Assembly (NCBI RefSeq): GCF_001182745.1
Contig: NZ_LN868938.1
Coordinates: forward strand, 1,054,001-1,118,000
From: Nocardia farcinica
GTDB taxonomy: Bacteria > Actinomycetota > Actinomycetes > Mycobacteriales > Mycobacteriaceae
Direction of reading: 5' to 3'
DNA length: 64,000 nt
How positions within the stretch are numbered: position 1 is the first letter of the stretch; each line of letters begins with the position of its first letter. The notes below the pieces were generated by a model. It saw only the letters and a program-made list of their open reading frames with translations. It was not told the DNA's origin and did no database searches. The position numbers and the translations under genes are program-made. This document shows, piece by piece, positions 35,423 to 43,836 of this stretch.

Positions 35423-36232
35423 ATGACGATTCTGGTTCTCGGCGCGACCGGCAAGACCGGCCGCCCTCTGGTGTCCACCCTGTCCGCCCGCGGCGTCGAC
35501 GTGCGCCCGGCCACCCGCGCCACCGGCTTCGACTGGAACACCCCCGCCACCTGGGATGCCGCGCTCACCGGCGTCGACGCCGTCTATCTCGTCGAGACCG
35601 ACCAGGGCGGCGACCCGGTGGCCGATTTCAGCAGCCGCGCGGCGGCACGGGGGGTGCGGCGGGTGGTGCTGCTGTCGGCGCTGAGCCGCGATCCGGTGAA
35701 CACCGCGATGAAGCGGGAGAGCGAGCGGGCCGTGGCCGAGTCCGGGGTGGCGTGGACGGTGCTGCGTCCGGCGTGGTTCGTCCAGAATCTCACCGGGTTG
35801 TCGTTCATCGCCGAACCGCTGGCCACGACCGGCGTGCTCGCCCTGCCCTGCGGGGACGGGCGGGAGGCGTTCATCGATGCCCGCGACATCGCCGAGGTCG
35901 CCGCCACGGCGTTGCTCGATGACGGACACGCCGGGCAGACCTACGAGCTGACCGGTCCCCGGGCGATGAGCTTCGGTGAGCTGGTGGCCGAGTACGCGGC
36001 GGCGACCGGCAAGGAGTTGCGCTTCGAGGACATCGCGGAGGAGCAGTACGCGCGCCAGGCGGCCGCGGCGGGCTTCGGCGACGACGAGGTCGCCTTGGTG
36101 CTGAGCCTGTTCCGTGAGGTCCGCCGCAGCGGTGGCGCGCCGATCATGCCCGACGTGGCACGGGTGCTGGGCCGCGCGCCGCGTGATCCCGCCGTCTGGA
36201 TCGGCGAACAGGGCGCCTCGGCCGCCGCCTGA
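35423..36232 (+). CDS. NmrA-like NAD(P)-binding protein
   Basis: 269 residues. The N-terminal Rossmann motif is TILVLGATGKTGRPLVSTL, followed by FDWNTPATWDAAL and a lid with SALSRD; there is no Tyr-x3-Lys pair in the classical place, as in the NmrA/atypical SDR group. It includes an EREEKE-like run (MKRESERAVAESGVAWTVLRP) typical for NAD(P)-dependent quinone oxidoreductase-like proteins. Likely regulated by the divergent AraC protein. Substrate not known. Confidence 0.92.
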   Translation: MTILVLGATGKTGRPLVSTLSARGVDVRPATRATGFDWNTPATWDAALTGVDAVYLVETDQGGDPVADFSSRAAARGVRRVVLLSALSRDPVNTAMKRESERAVAESGVAWTVLRPAWFVQNLTGLSFIAEPLATTGVLALPCGDGREAFIDARDIAEVAATALLDDGHAGQTYELTGPRAMSFGELVAEYAAATGKELRFEDIAEEQYARQAAAAGFGDDEVALVLSLFREVRRSGGAPIMPDVARVLGRAPRDPAVWIGEQGASAAA

Positions 36233-36334
36233 CCGCCGCGGTGTTTCCCCGTCGGCAAACCGGACACCCTTTCCCCGCAAGGGCCGCGCGCTCGGTGACG
36301 GGCCACGGCCGCCTCGCGACGAGAGGGAGGACCG

Positions 36335-36478
36335 ATGGTTTCCCGGGACACGATCGCCCAGTTGCACCAGGACATCACCACCGCCGAGGACGCGGGGGAC
36401 ACCGAGACGGCCGATCGGCTGCGCAAGGAACTGGCCGCCGCCGAGAACGCCGCCGAGCAGGACGAGCAGGCTCGGTGA
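36335..36478 (+). CDS. Small coiled-coil protein, 47 residues, UVR-motif-like
   Basis: ATG to TGA, 48 codons; starts MVSRDTIAQLHQDITTAEDAG and continues DTETADRLRKELAAAE. This repeats the pattern of the UVR motif (helix-turn-helix pairing segment of UvrB/UvrC, and McsA). GGGAGG lies 5 bases before the ATG, a strong ribosome site. A helical hairpin is predicted by eye. Stands alone 102 bases after the reductase gene; function unknown. Confidence 0.65.
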   Translation: MVSRDTIAQLHQDITTAEDAGDTETADRLRKELAAAENAAEQDEQAR

Positions 36479-36610
36479 TCGGTGCTGTCCCGCCGGCCGA
36501 GGGCGTCGCTGAGCGCGCGGCGCCCGGCCTGGCGGGACGGCCGAGCGGACGGTGGGGAGATCGGCAGCCGTGGTGGTCGCCCGACCCAACCCCGCGGTCG
36601 TAGGCCGGGT

Positions 36611-37789
36611 TCAGTCCCGGACAGCGCAGGCACGCACTGGTTCCCGTGCCGCGCGGGCGGCCAGACCGAACACCGTGAGCGCGAGGAGTCCGGCGGCGGC
36701 CGCGATCGGCGGCAGCGCTCCCGGCCCGGCCGCGTCGACGACCGCGCCGCCGAGAGTCGCGCCGACCGCCACACCCAGGTAGGTCCCGGAGGTGTTGGCC
36801 GCCAGCGCCGGGGTGGCGGCCGGTCCGGCCAGCCGGTGTAGCCGGGCCTGGACGGCGGGGGAATTCCAGAACGCCGCCCCGGCCCACAGCAGCGCCAGCG
36901 GATACAGCAGCGCCACCGGTACGGGGCGCAGCGGCCAGAGACCGGTGAAGGCGAGCATCGCCGCGACGAACACCCCCACCCCGATCAGCAGCGCACGGTC
37001 CGCGCCCCAGCGGTCGGTGCCGTGCCCGCCGAGCCACAGGCCCGCCATGCCCGCGAATCCCGAGACGGCGAACAGGGTGGCGCGGGCGGCGGTGTCGGCG
37101 GTGGCGAGTCCGGCGACGAACGGCGCCAGGTAGGTCAGCAGCATCATCGACCCGGACATCAGCACGACATTGCCCGCCAGGCCCAGCCACACCGGCGCGG
37201 TGGCCAGCGCGCGCAGCTGCTCGCGCGGCCGCGCGGTCGTCGCGGCCACCGGTGGGACCGCGGCCGCCACCCCGACCGCCACGCACAGGCCGGCCAGGGC
37301 CATGGCACCTAAGGTGGCCCGCCAGCCCCACGCCGCCCCGATCCAGGTGCCCAGGGGAACGCCGACCGCGATCGCGCCGGTGACGCCCAGCCCCACCACC
37401 GCAAGGTATCGGCCGAGCCGTTGTGGCGGCGCCAGGCGGGCGGTGAGACCGAACAGCGTCGGCGTCGCGGCCGCGGCGGCCAGGGCGGCGAGCACCCGGG
37501 CGGCGAGCAGGGCCTCGAACGCGGGCGTCACCGCGGCCAGCGCGTTGGCCGCGACGAACACGACCGCCGCACCCGCCAACAGCGCGCGCGGCGCGCAGCG
37601 TGCCGTCACCAGCGCTGCCAGCGGCGCCGCCACGGCCAGGGTGAGGGAGAAGACGGTGACCAACCGGCCCGCGGTACCGACGGTGACATCCAGGTCGGCG
37701 GCGATCTCCGGCAGCACCCCGGCGATGACGTAGTCGTCGGTGTAGAAGACGAGCGCGGCCACGGCCAGCACGGCGAGCCACACCGGCAT
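36611..37789 (-). CDS. MFS transporter, DHA1 (12-helix) family
   Basis: 392 residues, 12 hydrophobic segments. The start MPVWLAVLAVAALVFYTDDYVIAGVLPEIAADLDV matches arabinose-efflux/Cmx-type exporters with the FxxxxDxxVxxxxLP pattern. Motif C-like GVTGAIAVGVPLGTWIGAAWGWR is in the fifth segment, marking an antiporter. Substrate unknown, probably a drug or metabolite. AAGGA before the ATG. The 270-base gap to the divergent crotonase gene at 38061 contains a possible -10 (TATCCT, 38000-38005) for that gene and little else. Confidence 0.92.
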   Translation of the reverse strand: MPVWLAVLAVAALVFYTDDYVIAGVLPEIAADLDVTVGTAGRLVTVFSLTLAVAAPLAALVTARCAPRALLAGAAVVFVAANALAAVTPAFEALLAARVLAALAAAAATPTLFGLTARLAPPQRLGRYLAVVGLGVTGAIAVGVPLGTWIGAAWGWRATLGAMALAGLCVAVGVAAAVPPVAATTARPREQLRALATAPVWLGLAGNVVLMSGSMMLLTYLAPFVAGLATADTAARATLFAVSGFAGMAGLWLGGHGTDRWGADRALLIGVGVFVAAMLAFTGLWPLRPVPVALLYPLALLWAGAAFWNSPAVQARLHRLAGPAATPALAANTSGTYLGVAVGATLGGAVVDAAGPGALPPIAAAAGLLALTVFGLAARAAREPVRACAVRD

Positions 37790-38060
37790 GCGAGCGTCCT
37801 TTCCGTCGTCGCGCCGGACGTTATCCGCGGAAGGGGACGGGCCGCAAACGCTTTTCCACGCGGCTCAGTGCCGGGCGTGCCGCGTCGGATACCACTGCTC
37901 GCCGACCGGCTCCCCGGCCATGTTCCAGCTCCACGACTCCACGGGGGTGATGGGGACGCGGTGGTCCCCGGATCATGTGGGGTGGGGGAGGGGGCGCGCT
38001 ATCCTGGCGCGGCTGTCGGACGGGGTCGTGCCCGTTCACCGGATCGAATGCGGAGGCCCC

Positions 38061-38861
38061 ATGAGCGAACCCGTCCTCGTCGAACGGCACGGCGCCACGG
38101 TCGTGTGGACGTTGAACAGTCCGCGGGCGCGCAACCCGATCTCCGAACCGGAGACCATCGAGGCGCTGGAGTCGGCGGTCGCGGCGGCCGAGGCCGATCC
38201 GGACGTGCGCGTGGCGATCCTGACCGGTGCGGGTGCGGCGTTCTCCTCCGGCGGCAACATCAAGCACATGCGCGACAAGGCGGGCATGTTCGCCGGCGGT
38301 CCCGCCGACCTGCGCCCGGGGTACCGGCACGGCATCCAGCGCATCCCGAAAGCGCTCTACGACTGCGAGATTCCCACCATCGCCGCGGTGAACGGTCCGG
38401 CCATCGGCGCGGGCTGCGATCTGGCGCTGATGTGTGACATGCGGATCGCGGCGCAGAGCGCGGTGTTCGCGGAGAGCTTCGTCAAGGTCGGGTTGATTCC
38501 CGGCGACGGCGGCGCCTGGCTGTTGCCGCGCGCGGTGGGCATGGCCCGTGCCAGCGAGATGGCGTTCACCGGTGATGCGATCGATGCGGCCACCGCACTG
38601 GAGTGGGGCTTGGTCTCGCGGGTGGTGCCCGACGCGGAACTGCTCCCGGCCGCGCACGCGCTGGCCGACCGGGTCGCGGCGAATCCGCCGCACGTGCTGC
38701 GGATGACCAAGCGCCTGATCCGGGAGGGGCAGCATCAGCGGCTGGAGTCGCTGCTGGAGTTGTCCGCGGCGATGCAGGCCATCGCCCACACGACCGAGGA
38801 CCATCACGAGGCGGTCGCCGCCATGCTCGACAAGCGCCCGCCCCGGTTCACCGGTCGCTGA
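38061..38861 (+). CDS. Enoyl-CoA hydratase/isomerase family protein
   Basis: 266 residues, normal length for a crotonase. Oxyanion-hole strands are AFSSGGNIKHM (about 59-69) and NGPAIGAGCDLALMCDMRIAA. Active-site acids sit in FAESFVKVGLIPGDGGAWLLPRAVG, with the second acid as Asp rather than Glu, so it may be a delta-3,2-isomerase or dehydratase type. GGAGG precedes the ATG by 5 bases. It stands alone and ends in a terminator at 38874. It fits a fatty or aromatic acid degradation role. Confidence 0.93.
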   Translation: MSEPVLVERHGATVVWTLNSPRARNPISEPETIEALESAVAAAEADPDVRVAILTGAGAAFSSGGNIKHMRDKAGMFAGGPADLRPGYRHGIQRIPKALYDCEIPTIAAVNGPAIGAGCDLALMCDMRIAAQSAVFAESFVKVGLIPGDGGAWLLPRAVGMARASEMAFTGDAIDAATALEWGLVSRVVPDAELLPAAHALADRVAANPPHVLRMTKRLIREGQHQRLESLLELSAAMQAIAHTTEDHHEAVAAMLDKRPPRFTGR

Positions 38862-38873
38862 CCTGGTCGTTCA

Positions 38874-38904
38874 CCGCCCCGTCGCTCGCCGAGCGGCGGG
38901 GCGG
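38874..38904 (+). terminator. Terminator after the crotonase gene
   Basis: CCGCCCCG then CGCT pair with AGCG then CGGGGCGG (one T/G bulge pair), followed by TCGTGTTTGT. Confidence 0.75.
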
Positions 38905-38939
38905 TCGTGTTTGTCCGAAATGAACTATTTGATTAGCGC

Positions 38940-38962
38940 AAGCAACTAAAATATAGTTGCTT
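38940..38962. promoter_or_regulatory. MarR-type operator of the multidrug operon
   Basis: Perfect 9-base arms AAGCAACTA and TAGTTGCTT around AAATA, ending 32 bases before the MarR start. AT-rich and symmetric; it very probably binds the MarR product and makes the operon autoregulated. Confidence 0.7.
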
Positions 38963-38994
38963 ACTGCAACCAATCAATCCACGGGAGTCTCTCG

Positions 38995-39492
38995 ATGCCG
39001 GTGTCCACCGAAACGGCGCAGAACCTGATCAAGGAGCTCTACCTGATCGGGCGGGCCATCCGCGGTGCCCTCGCGCACCCGGACGAGGGAGCGCTGCTGC
39101 CCGGGGCGATCGGCGTGCTCAGCACGCTCGAGACCAAGGGGTCGTGCCGGCAGGGCGATCTGGCGGTCTCCATCTGCATCAGCCCCTCCGCGCTGAGCAG
39201 GCATGTGACCGACCTGGTCGCGGCCGGCTACGTCAGCCGCACGGCCGACCCCAGCGATGGGCGCGCGACCCTCATCGAAGTCACCGACGCGGGACGGGCG
39301 CTGCTCGAGCGCATCCGGGTCTCGCGGGCCGAGGGCCTGCAGTCGGTGCTCTCGGATTGGAGCGAGGAAGAAGCGGAACGGGCGTGCACGGCAGTGCGCA
39401 AGCTCAGGAACTCACTGGCCGACAACGCGCATCGCAGCGTCGCGGGCGAGCGGAAGCCGGTGTCGAACGAAAGTCAGGGAACGGATGTCTAG
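38995..39492 (+). CDS. MarR family regulator of the multidrug operon
   Basis: 165 residues. Winged helix: GSCRQGDLAVSICISPSALSRHVTDLVAAGYVSRTADPSDGRATLIEVTDAGRALL, complete with the D-x-R wing. The gene overlaps the following DHA2 transporter gene by 8 bases. The palindrome at 38940 is the expected binding site. Ligand-induced release would switch on both genes. A Cys pair (CRQ... CIS) might give redox sensitivity, but this is speculation. Confidence 0.92.
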   Translation: MPVSTETAQNLIKELYLIGRAIRGALAHPDEGALLPGAIGVLSTLETKGSCRQGDLAVSICISPSALSRHVTDLVAAGYVSRTADPSDGRATLIEVTDAGRALLERIRVSRAEGLQSVLSDWSEEEAERACTAVRKLRNSLADNAHRSVAGERKPVSNESQGTDV

Positions 39493-41113
39493 TTCAGTCG
39501 AGACGGGCACGCGACCCGATCCCGATGCCATGACCCACCGCGAGGTCCTGGAGGCGATGACGGGTCTGCTGGCCGCGCTGTTCACCGCGCTGCTCAGCAC
39601 CACGATCGTGGCCACCGCCCTGCCGACCATCATCGGTGACCTGCAGGGCTCGCAGACCGCCTACGCGTGGGTCATCACCACGGCGTTGCTGGCGAACGCC
39701 GCCTCGACGCCGATCTGGGGCAAGCTCGCGGACCTGTTCAACAAGAAGCTGCTGGTGCAGCTGTCGATCGTCATCTTCGTGGCGGGCTCGATCCTGGCCG
39801 GCGTCGCCCACAGCGTCGACGTGCTGCTCGCCGCGCGGGTCGTGCAGGGCATCGGCATGGGCGGGCTCACCGCACTGGTGGTCGCGATCATCGGCTCGAT
39901 CGTCGCCCCGCGCGAACGCGGCCGCTATTCCGGTCTGATGGGCGCGGTGATGGCGGTCTCGATGTCGGGCGGCCCGATCCTGGGCGGCGTGATCGTCGAC
40001 AGTCCGCTGGGCTGGCGCTGGTGCTTCTTCGTGTGCGTGCCGCTGGCGGTGATCGCGTTGTTCCTGTTGCAGCGCACGCTGCGGCTGCCCACCGAGCGCA
40101 AGGACGACGTCTCGATCGACTGGCTGGGCGCGGTCCTGCTGACCGCGGGCGTGTCGGTGCTGCTGATCTGGGTGTCGTTCGCGGGCAAGGCCGGCTACTA
40201 CGACTGGGTCTCGCGCGAGTCGGTGCTCTACGTCGGCGGCGGTGTGCTGCTGCTGGCGGCGACGGTGTGGGTCGAGGCGCGGGCCAAGGCGCCGATCATC
40301 CCGCTGAAGATCGTCACCGAACGCACCACCGGGCTGGCGATCATCGCCTCCATCGCGGTCGGTGTCGGCATGTTCGGCGCCACCACCTTCCTCGGGCAGT
40401 ACTTCCAGACCTCGCGGGCCTACTCGCCGACCATCGCCGGTGTGCTGACCATTCCGATGGTCGCCGGCATGCTGGTCGCCTCGGTCGTCTCCGGCCAGAT
40501 GATCACCCGCTTCGGCAAGTGGAAGAGCTTCGTGGTGAGCGGCGCGGCGTTGATGGTGGTCGGCTTCTCGCTGCTGGCGACCATCGACCACGCCACCAAC
40601 CTGTGGCTGGTCGGGATCTACATCACCGTGATCGGCCTCGGCATGGGCATGATGATGCAGAACCTGGTGCTGGCCGTGCAGAACACGGTGAGCGTGCAGA
40701 ACATCGGCGCGGCCTCGAGCAGCGTCGCCTTCTTCCGGACCTTCGGCGGCGCGATCGGTGTGTCGGTGCTGGGATCGGTGCTGGCGACGCGGGTGAGCGA
40801 GCTGTCGGCGGAGGGCTTCGCCCGCCTGGGCATCCGGCCCAGCGGCGAAGGCGGCAGCAACCTGGATCTGAGCGGGCTGCCCGCGCCGGTGCTCGATGTC
40901 ATCCGCGCGTCCTACGGTGACGCGACGGGGCGGATCTTCCTGATCGCGGCGGTGGCGACCTTCGTGGCGCTGCTCGCGGCGGCGGTGCTGCCCAACCGGC
41001 CGCTGCGCCGCACGATCGACATCGACCCCGCGCAGGATCCGATGCGCACCGGCGTGCCCGCCGCGCCGGAGGAACGCGACGGCGTCGAGCTGGAAAAGGC
41101 GCGCACCAGCTGA
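39485..41113 (+). CDS. EmrB/QacA-type MFS multidrug exporter (DHA2)
   Basis: 542 residues, 14 membrane segments starting at about residue 26. Motif A is GKLADLFNKKLLVQLS, and motif C GGPILGGVIVDSPLGWRW in segment 5. A longer periplasmic loop carries RLGIRPSGEGGSNLDLSGLP near 435-455, and a charged tail follows the last segment. GGGA precedes the ATG at 39485. It shares a transcript with the MarR gene. Exports hydrophobic drugs with proton antiport by family resemblance. Confidence 0.94.
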   Translation: MSSSVETGTRPDPDAMTHREVLEAMTGLLAALFTALLSTTIVATALPTIIGDLQGSQTAYAWVITTALLANAASTPIWGKLADLFNKKLLVQLSIVIFVAGSILAGVAHSVDVLLAARVVQGIGMGGLTALVVAIIGSIVAPRERGRYSGLMGAVMAVSMSGGPILGGVIVDSPLGWRWCFFVCVPLAVIALFLLQRTLRLPTERKDDVSIDWLGAVLLTAGVSVLLIWVSFAGKAGYYDWVSRESVLYVGGGVLLLAATVWVEARAKAPIIPLKIVTERTTGLAIIASIAVGVGMFGATTFLGQYFQTSRAYSPTIAGVLTIPMVAGMLVASVVSGQMITRFGKWKSFVVSGAALMVVGFSLLATIDHATNLWLVGIYITVIGLGMGMMMQNLVLAVQNTVSVQNIGAASSSVAFFRTFGGAIGVSVLGSVLATRVSELSAEGFARLGIRPSGEGGSNLDLSGLPAPVLDVIRASYGDATGRIFLIAAVATFVALLAAAVLPNRPLRRTIDIDPAQDPMRTGVPAAPEERDGVELEKARTS

Positions 41114-41126
41114 GCACCCCCTGACG

Positions 41127-41158
41127 CGAAGGGCCCCGGATTCGTCCGGGGCCCTTCG
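41127..41158 (+). terminator. Terminator of the MarR-EmrB operon
   Basis: CGAAGGGCCCCGGA and its complement, loop TTCG, a 14-bp perfect stem 13 bases after the stop. Confidence 0.88.
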
Positions 41159-41193
41159 TCGTTCGCCGCGCGGGCCCTTACACTCGGCAGAAC

Positions 41194-41207
41194 TGAAACC
41201 TGTTCCA
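41194..41207. promoter_or_regulatory. KstR-like operator
   Basis: TGAAACCTGTTCCA fits the published KstR consensus TnnAACnnGTTnnA at every fixed position. It lies 9 bases before the GTG at 41217 and just after a possible -10 (TACACT, 41179-41184), so a bound repressor would block transcription. Confidence 0.5.
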
Positions 41208-41216
41208 AGGTGGTGT

Positions 41217-41888
41217 GTGGTGGCTGCCGACCGCCTGATCTTCGCCCTGTGGGGCGTGCCCGACCCGCGCGATCCGGCATGGGTCGACGAGCTGACCGGC
41301 GCGGGCGCGCGCGAGGTGATCCTCGACGTCGCCGACGACGCCGTGGCCGCGGCGATGTTGCGGCTCACCACCTTCGAGACGCCGGTCGAGGCGGTGCTGT
41401 CGCTGGTGGCCGAGCCCGACACCGCCGCGGCGGTGTCGGCCGTGCTGGCGGGCCGGGCCGAGCGGGTGGCGGGGTGGCGGGTGGAGACGACCGCGCCGTT
41501 GCCGCCGCCGACCACCCCGGTCGGCGTCCGCGCGCCGGGCGTGACCAACGTCGCGTTCCTGCGCAGGCCCGCCGAGCTGGCCTACGACGAATGGCTGGCG
41601 CGCTGGCGCGGCGCGCACACCGAGGTCGCCATCGCCACCCAGGCCACGTTCGGGTACGTGCAGCACCGGGTGCTCGAGCGGGTGACCGCCGACGCTCCCG
41701 AGATCGCCGCCGTGGTGGAGGAACTGTTCCCGATCGAGGCGCTGCACGACCCGCACGCCTTCTACGGCAGCGGCGGCGACCCGGCCGAACTGGGCAGGCG
41801 GATCGAGGCGATGATGGCCAGCGTGGCCACCTTCGGCGCCGATCGCGACCTCGACGTCGTGCCCACCAGCCGCTACCGCTTGTGCTGA
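41217..41888 (+). CDS. EthD-domain protein
   Basis: 223 residues. The C-terminal half has the dimeric alpha+beta barrel features of EthD: TNVAFLRRPAELAYDEWLARWRGAHTEVA and FGYVQHRVLE, then LFPIEALHDPHAFYGSGGDPAEL. EthD proteins accompany cytochrome P450 ether degradation and several ring-degradation pathways. Start GTG at 41217 (a second GTG follows directly) with AAGG upstream. A KstR-like box overlaps its promoter, which would tie it to steroid or related lipid breakdown. Convergent with the membrane operon; stops are 6 bases apart. Confidence 0.87.
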   Translation: MVAADRLIFALWGVPDPRDPAWVDELTGAGAREVILDVADDAVAAAMLRLTTFETPVEAVLSLVAEPDTAAAVSAVLAGRAERVAGWRVETTAPLPPPTTPVGVRAPGVTNVAFLRRPAELAYDEWLARWRGAHTEVAIATQATFGYVQHRVLERVTADAPEIAAVVEELFPIEALHDPHAFYGSGGDPAELGRRIEAMMASVATFGADRDLDVVPTSRYRLC

Positions 41889-41894
41889 GTGGCG

Positions 41895-43223
41895 TCAGCT
41901 CTCGAAGAGCAGGTACAGGCCGAGGAAGGTGAAGCCGACCATCACCAGCATGAGGGCGAGCTGCCCGGTGAGCCGGTGCGCGCGGGGCAGCAGCCGCAGG
42001 CACATGTCGTGGGCGGCGGTGACGCCGAGGATGTGCCCGGTCAGCACGGCGAGCACCTTGATCGAGCCCAGCACCGCCGGGTGGGTGGACAGCACGTAGG
42101 CCACCTGGGCGTCCCCGAGCAGCGCCCAGCCGCGGCCGAACGGGTCGGCCAGCAGCAGCAGTGTCGCCTGGCCCTTCTCCACCAGGAAGGTGAGGTAGTG
42201 GGCCACCACGTACCCGGCGATCACCGGAGTGAGGCTGTGCGCCAGCCGGATCGGCAGCCGGGACCGCTCGGCGCGGGTGAGGCCGCCGGTGGCCTGGGCC
42301 GCGGCGGTGAACAGGGCGCCGACGATCACGACGAAGGCGAGCAACCCGGCGGTGCGCACCAGGGTGGCGGTCGCGGCCGACCCGCCGCCCAGGTCGTCGA
42401 CGAGATTGCGCCACACCGGGAAGGTGGTGAAGCTGTCGAAGGCGGTCGAGCCGAGCAGGGTCGCCGCGACCGCGACCGATCCGGCCAGCGCGGGGGTGCC
42501 CGCGAGCGAGTCGAGCGGACTGCGCAGGATCGGGGTGCCGTCGGTGCGGCGGGCCAGGGGGCTGAGCCGCCCCAACAGGCTGCTGTAGACCTCGAACGGG
42601 TCGGCGCGCTCGGCCCACACGGTGCCGAACAGCATCAGCCCCACCGTGCCGATCACCAGATACGCCAGCAGCCACCCGGTGACCGCCGGCACCGAACCCG
42701 GGTCGGGAGAAGCCAATTCGAGCCACACGAACGAGAACAGCCCGAGCGCCGCGGGCCGGAATCCCCACGACTCGCGGTAGCGCAGCAGTCCGTGGTCGGG
42801 GTCGCGGCCGCTGATCCGGCACCACAGCCGGTGCAGCGCCCGCACCGGAGAGACGATCTTCCACACCGGCCCGAGGACCAGCGACACCACCGGCACCCCG
42901 ACCCACAGGTAGATGTAGACGATGCCCGGTGCGGCGTTGCGCGCCGGGTCGCGGTCTCCGAAGAACCCGATCGCCAGGGTCAGCAGTACCGCGGCCACCG
43001 CGAGCACGCCCAGCACCGTCCGCAGCGCACGCGAGTCGCACAGTGCGCGCAGTGGCGCGGGCAGTGCGCGACCGGGTGAGTCCGGGTCCAGCCGTGGCTC
43101 GCGCCAGGCGACGGCGATGACGGCGAAGGAGAAGGTCAGCGCCCAGGCACCACCGATCAGGGCGTAGGTCGACGGGATCGGCAGGTCCGCGGCGCCGCCG
43201 ATCCCGTGGGCGAGCAGCGTCAC
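41895..43223 (-). CDS. Polytopic membrane protein of unassigned four-gene operon
   Basis: 442 residues, about 10-11 hydrophobic segments. Histidines sit in or at the ends of segments: GYVVAHYLTFLVE, STHPAVLGSIK, LTGHILGVTAAHDMC and RAHRL near the C-terminus, which suggests metal or haem ligands. WGFRPAALGLFSFVWLELASPDPGS is a strong internal motif. I cannot assign a function. Relatives are sometimes auto-named fenitrothion hydrolase, which I could not verify. GTG start overlaps the lipoprotein stop by 4 bases (GTGA). Last gene of the operon. Confidence 0.85.
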   Translation of the reverse strand: MTLLAHGIGGAADLPIPSTYALIGGAWALTFSFAVIAVAWREPRLDPDSPGRALPAPLRALCDSRALRTVLGVLAVAAVLLTLAIGFFGDRDPARNAAPGIVYIYLWVGVPVVSLVLGPVWKIVSPVRALHRLWCRISGRDPDHGLLRYRESWGFRPAALGLFSFVWLELASPDPGSVPAVTGWLLAYLVIGTVGLMLFGTVWAERADPFEVYSSLLGRLSPLARRTDGTPILRSPLDSLAGTPALAGSVAVAATLLGSTAFDSFTTFPVWRNLVDDLGGGSAATATLVRTAGLLAFVVIVGALFTAAAQATGGLTRAERSRLPIRLAHSLTPVIAGYVVAHYLTFLVEKGQATLLLLADPFGRGWALLGDAQVAYVLSTHPAVLGSIKVLAVLTGHILGVTAAHDMCLRLLPRAHRLTGQLALMLVMVGFTFLGLYLLFES

Positions 43224-43627
43224 GGGCGCACGAGCAGGGTCGTCACCGTGCGGCCCGCGTCGTGCAGTTCGACCTCGACCCGGCCCGGGACGTCGACGGT
43301 GAAGGTGAACCGTTGACCGGCGCCCACGCGCACCGGGAAGGTGTGCTCGGGGCTGGCGTGGACGTGCAGTTCGTCCTCGGCGTCGCTGTCGACGACGAGG
43401 GTGATGGGCCGGCCGACCTTCGCCTCGGCCTGGGCGTTGGTCGGAGTGACGGTGCCGCCCGCGATCCGCACGTCGATGACGACCGCGTCCTCGGCCGGGT
43501 TGCTCGCCGCGGTGGAGGCGGAGGCGAAGTCCTCGGCGCGGGGTGCGGTGGGCTCGTCGGAACCGCAGGCGGTGAGCGCGGCGGCGGTGAGCGCGACGAG
43601 CGCGGCGTAACCGAGCGGTCGGGTCAT
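43220..43627 (-). CDS. Cupredoxin-like lipoprotein
   Basis: 135 residues. Lipoprotein signal MTRPLGYAALVALTAAALTACGS with the lipobox LTAC (Cys21). The mature part is a single beta sandwich with GGTVTPTNAQAEAKVGRPITLVVDSDAEDELHVHASPEHTF, like EfeO/cupredoxin-1 domains. The usual Cys copper ligand is missing, though HVH-x4-H gives three histidines. It would sit outside the membrane and serve the two large membrane proteins. Overlaps both neighbours by 4 bases. Confidence 0.85.
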   Translation of the reverse strand: MTRPLGYAALVALTAAALTACGSDEPTAPRAEDFASASTAASNPAEDAVVIDVRIAGGTVTPTNAQAEAKVGRPITLVVDSDAEDELHVHASPEHTFPVRVGAGQRFTFTVDVPGRVEVELHDAGRTVTTLLVRP

Positions 43628-43836
43628 CGGTTCTCCTCGGGCGGGTCGGGACGGGCTGTCTCGGAGTCGGCGGTATCGGTTCCGGCGGCGGCCTTCTCGC
43701 GTTCCTCGGCGCGCCGGTCGCGCACCGCGATGGTCACGATGAAGGCCACCACGGCCAGCGCGGGCAGGAAGGCGGGGATCGCCAGCAGCACCGAGTGGTC
43801 GGCGAGCAGGTCGAGGCCGGGTTGCCCGGAGGTCAT
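43624..43836 (-). CDS. Single-span membrane protein, 70 residues
   Basis: Starts MTSGQPGLDLLADHSVLLAIPAF; one membrane segment at about 16-38, then a charged cytoplasmic tail (RDRRAEEREKAAAG). The ATG overlaps the TGA of the large upstream gene, and its own stop overlaps the lipoprotein start, both by ATGA. Its size and position resemble a small subunit of a membrane complex. No family recognised. Confidence 0.8.
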   Translation of the reverse strand: MTSGQPGLDLLADHSVLLAIPAFLPALAVVAFIVTIAVRDRRAEEREKAAAGTDTADSETARPDPPEENR

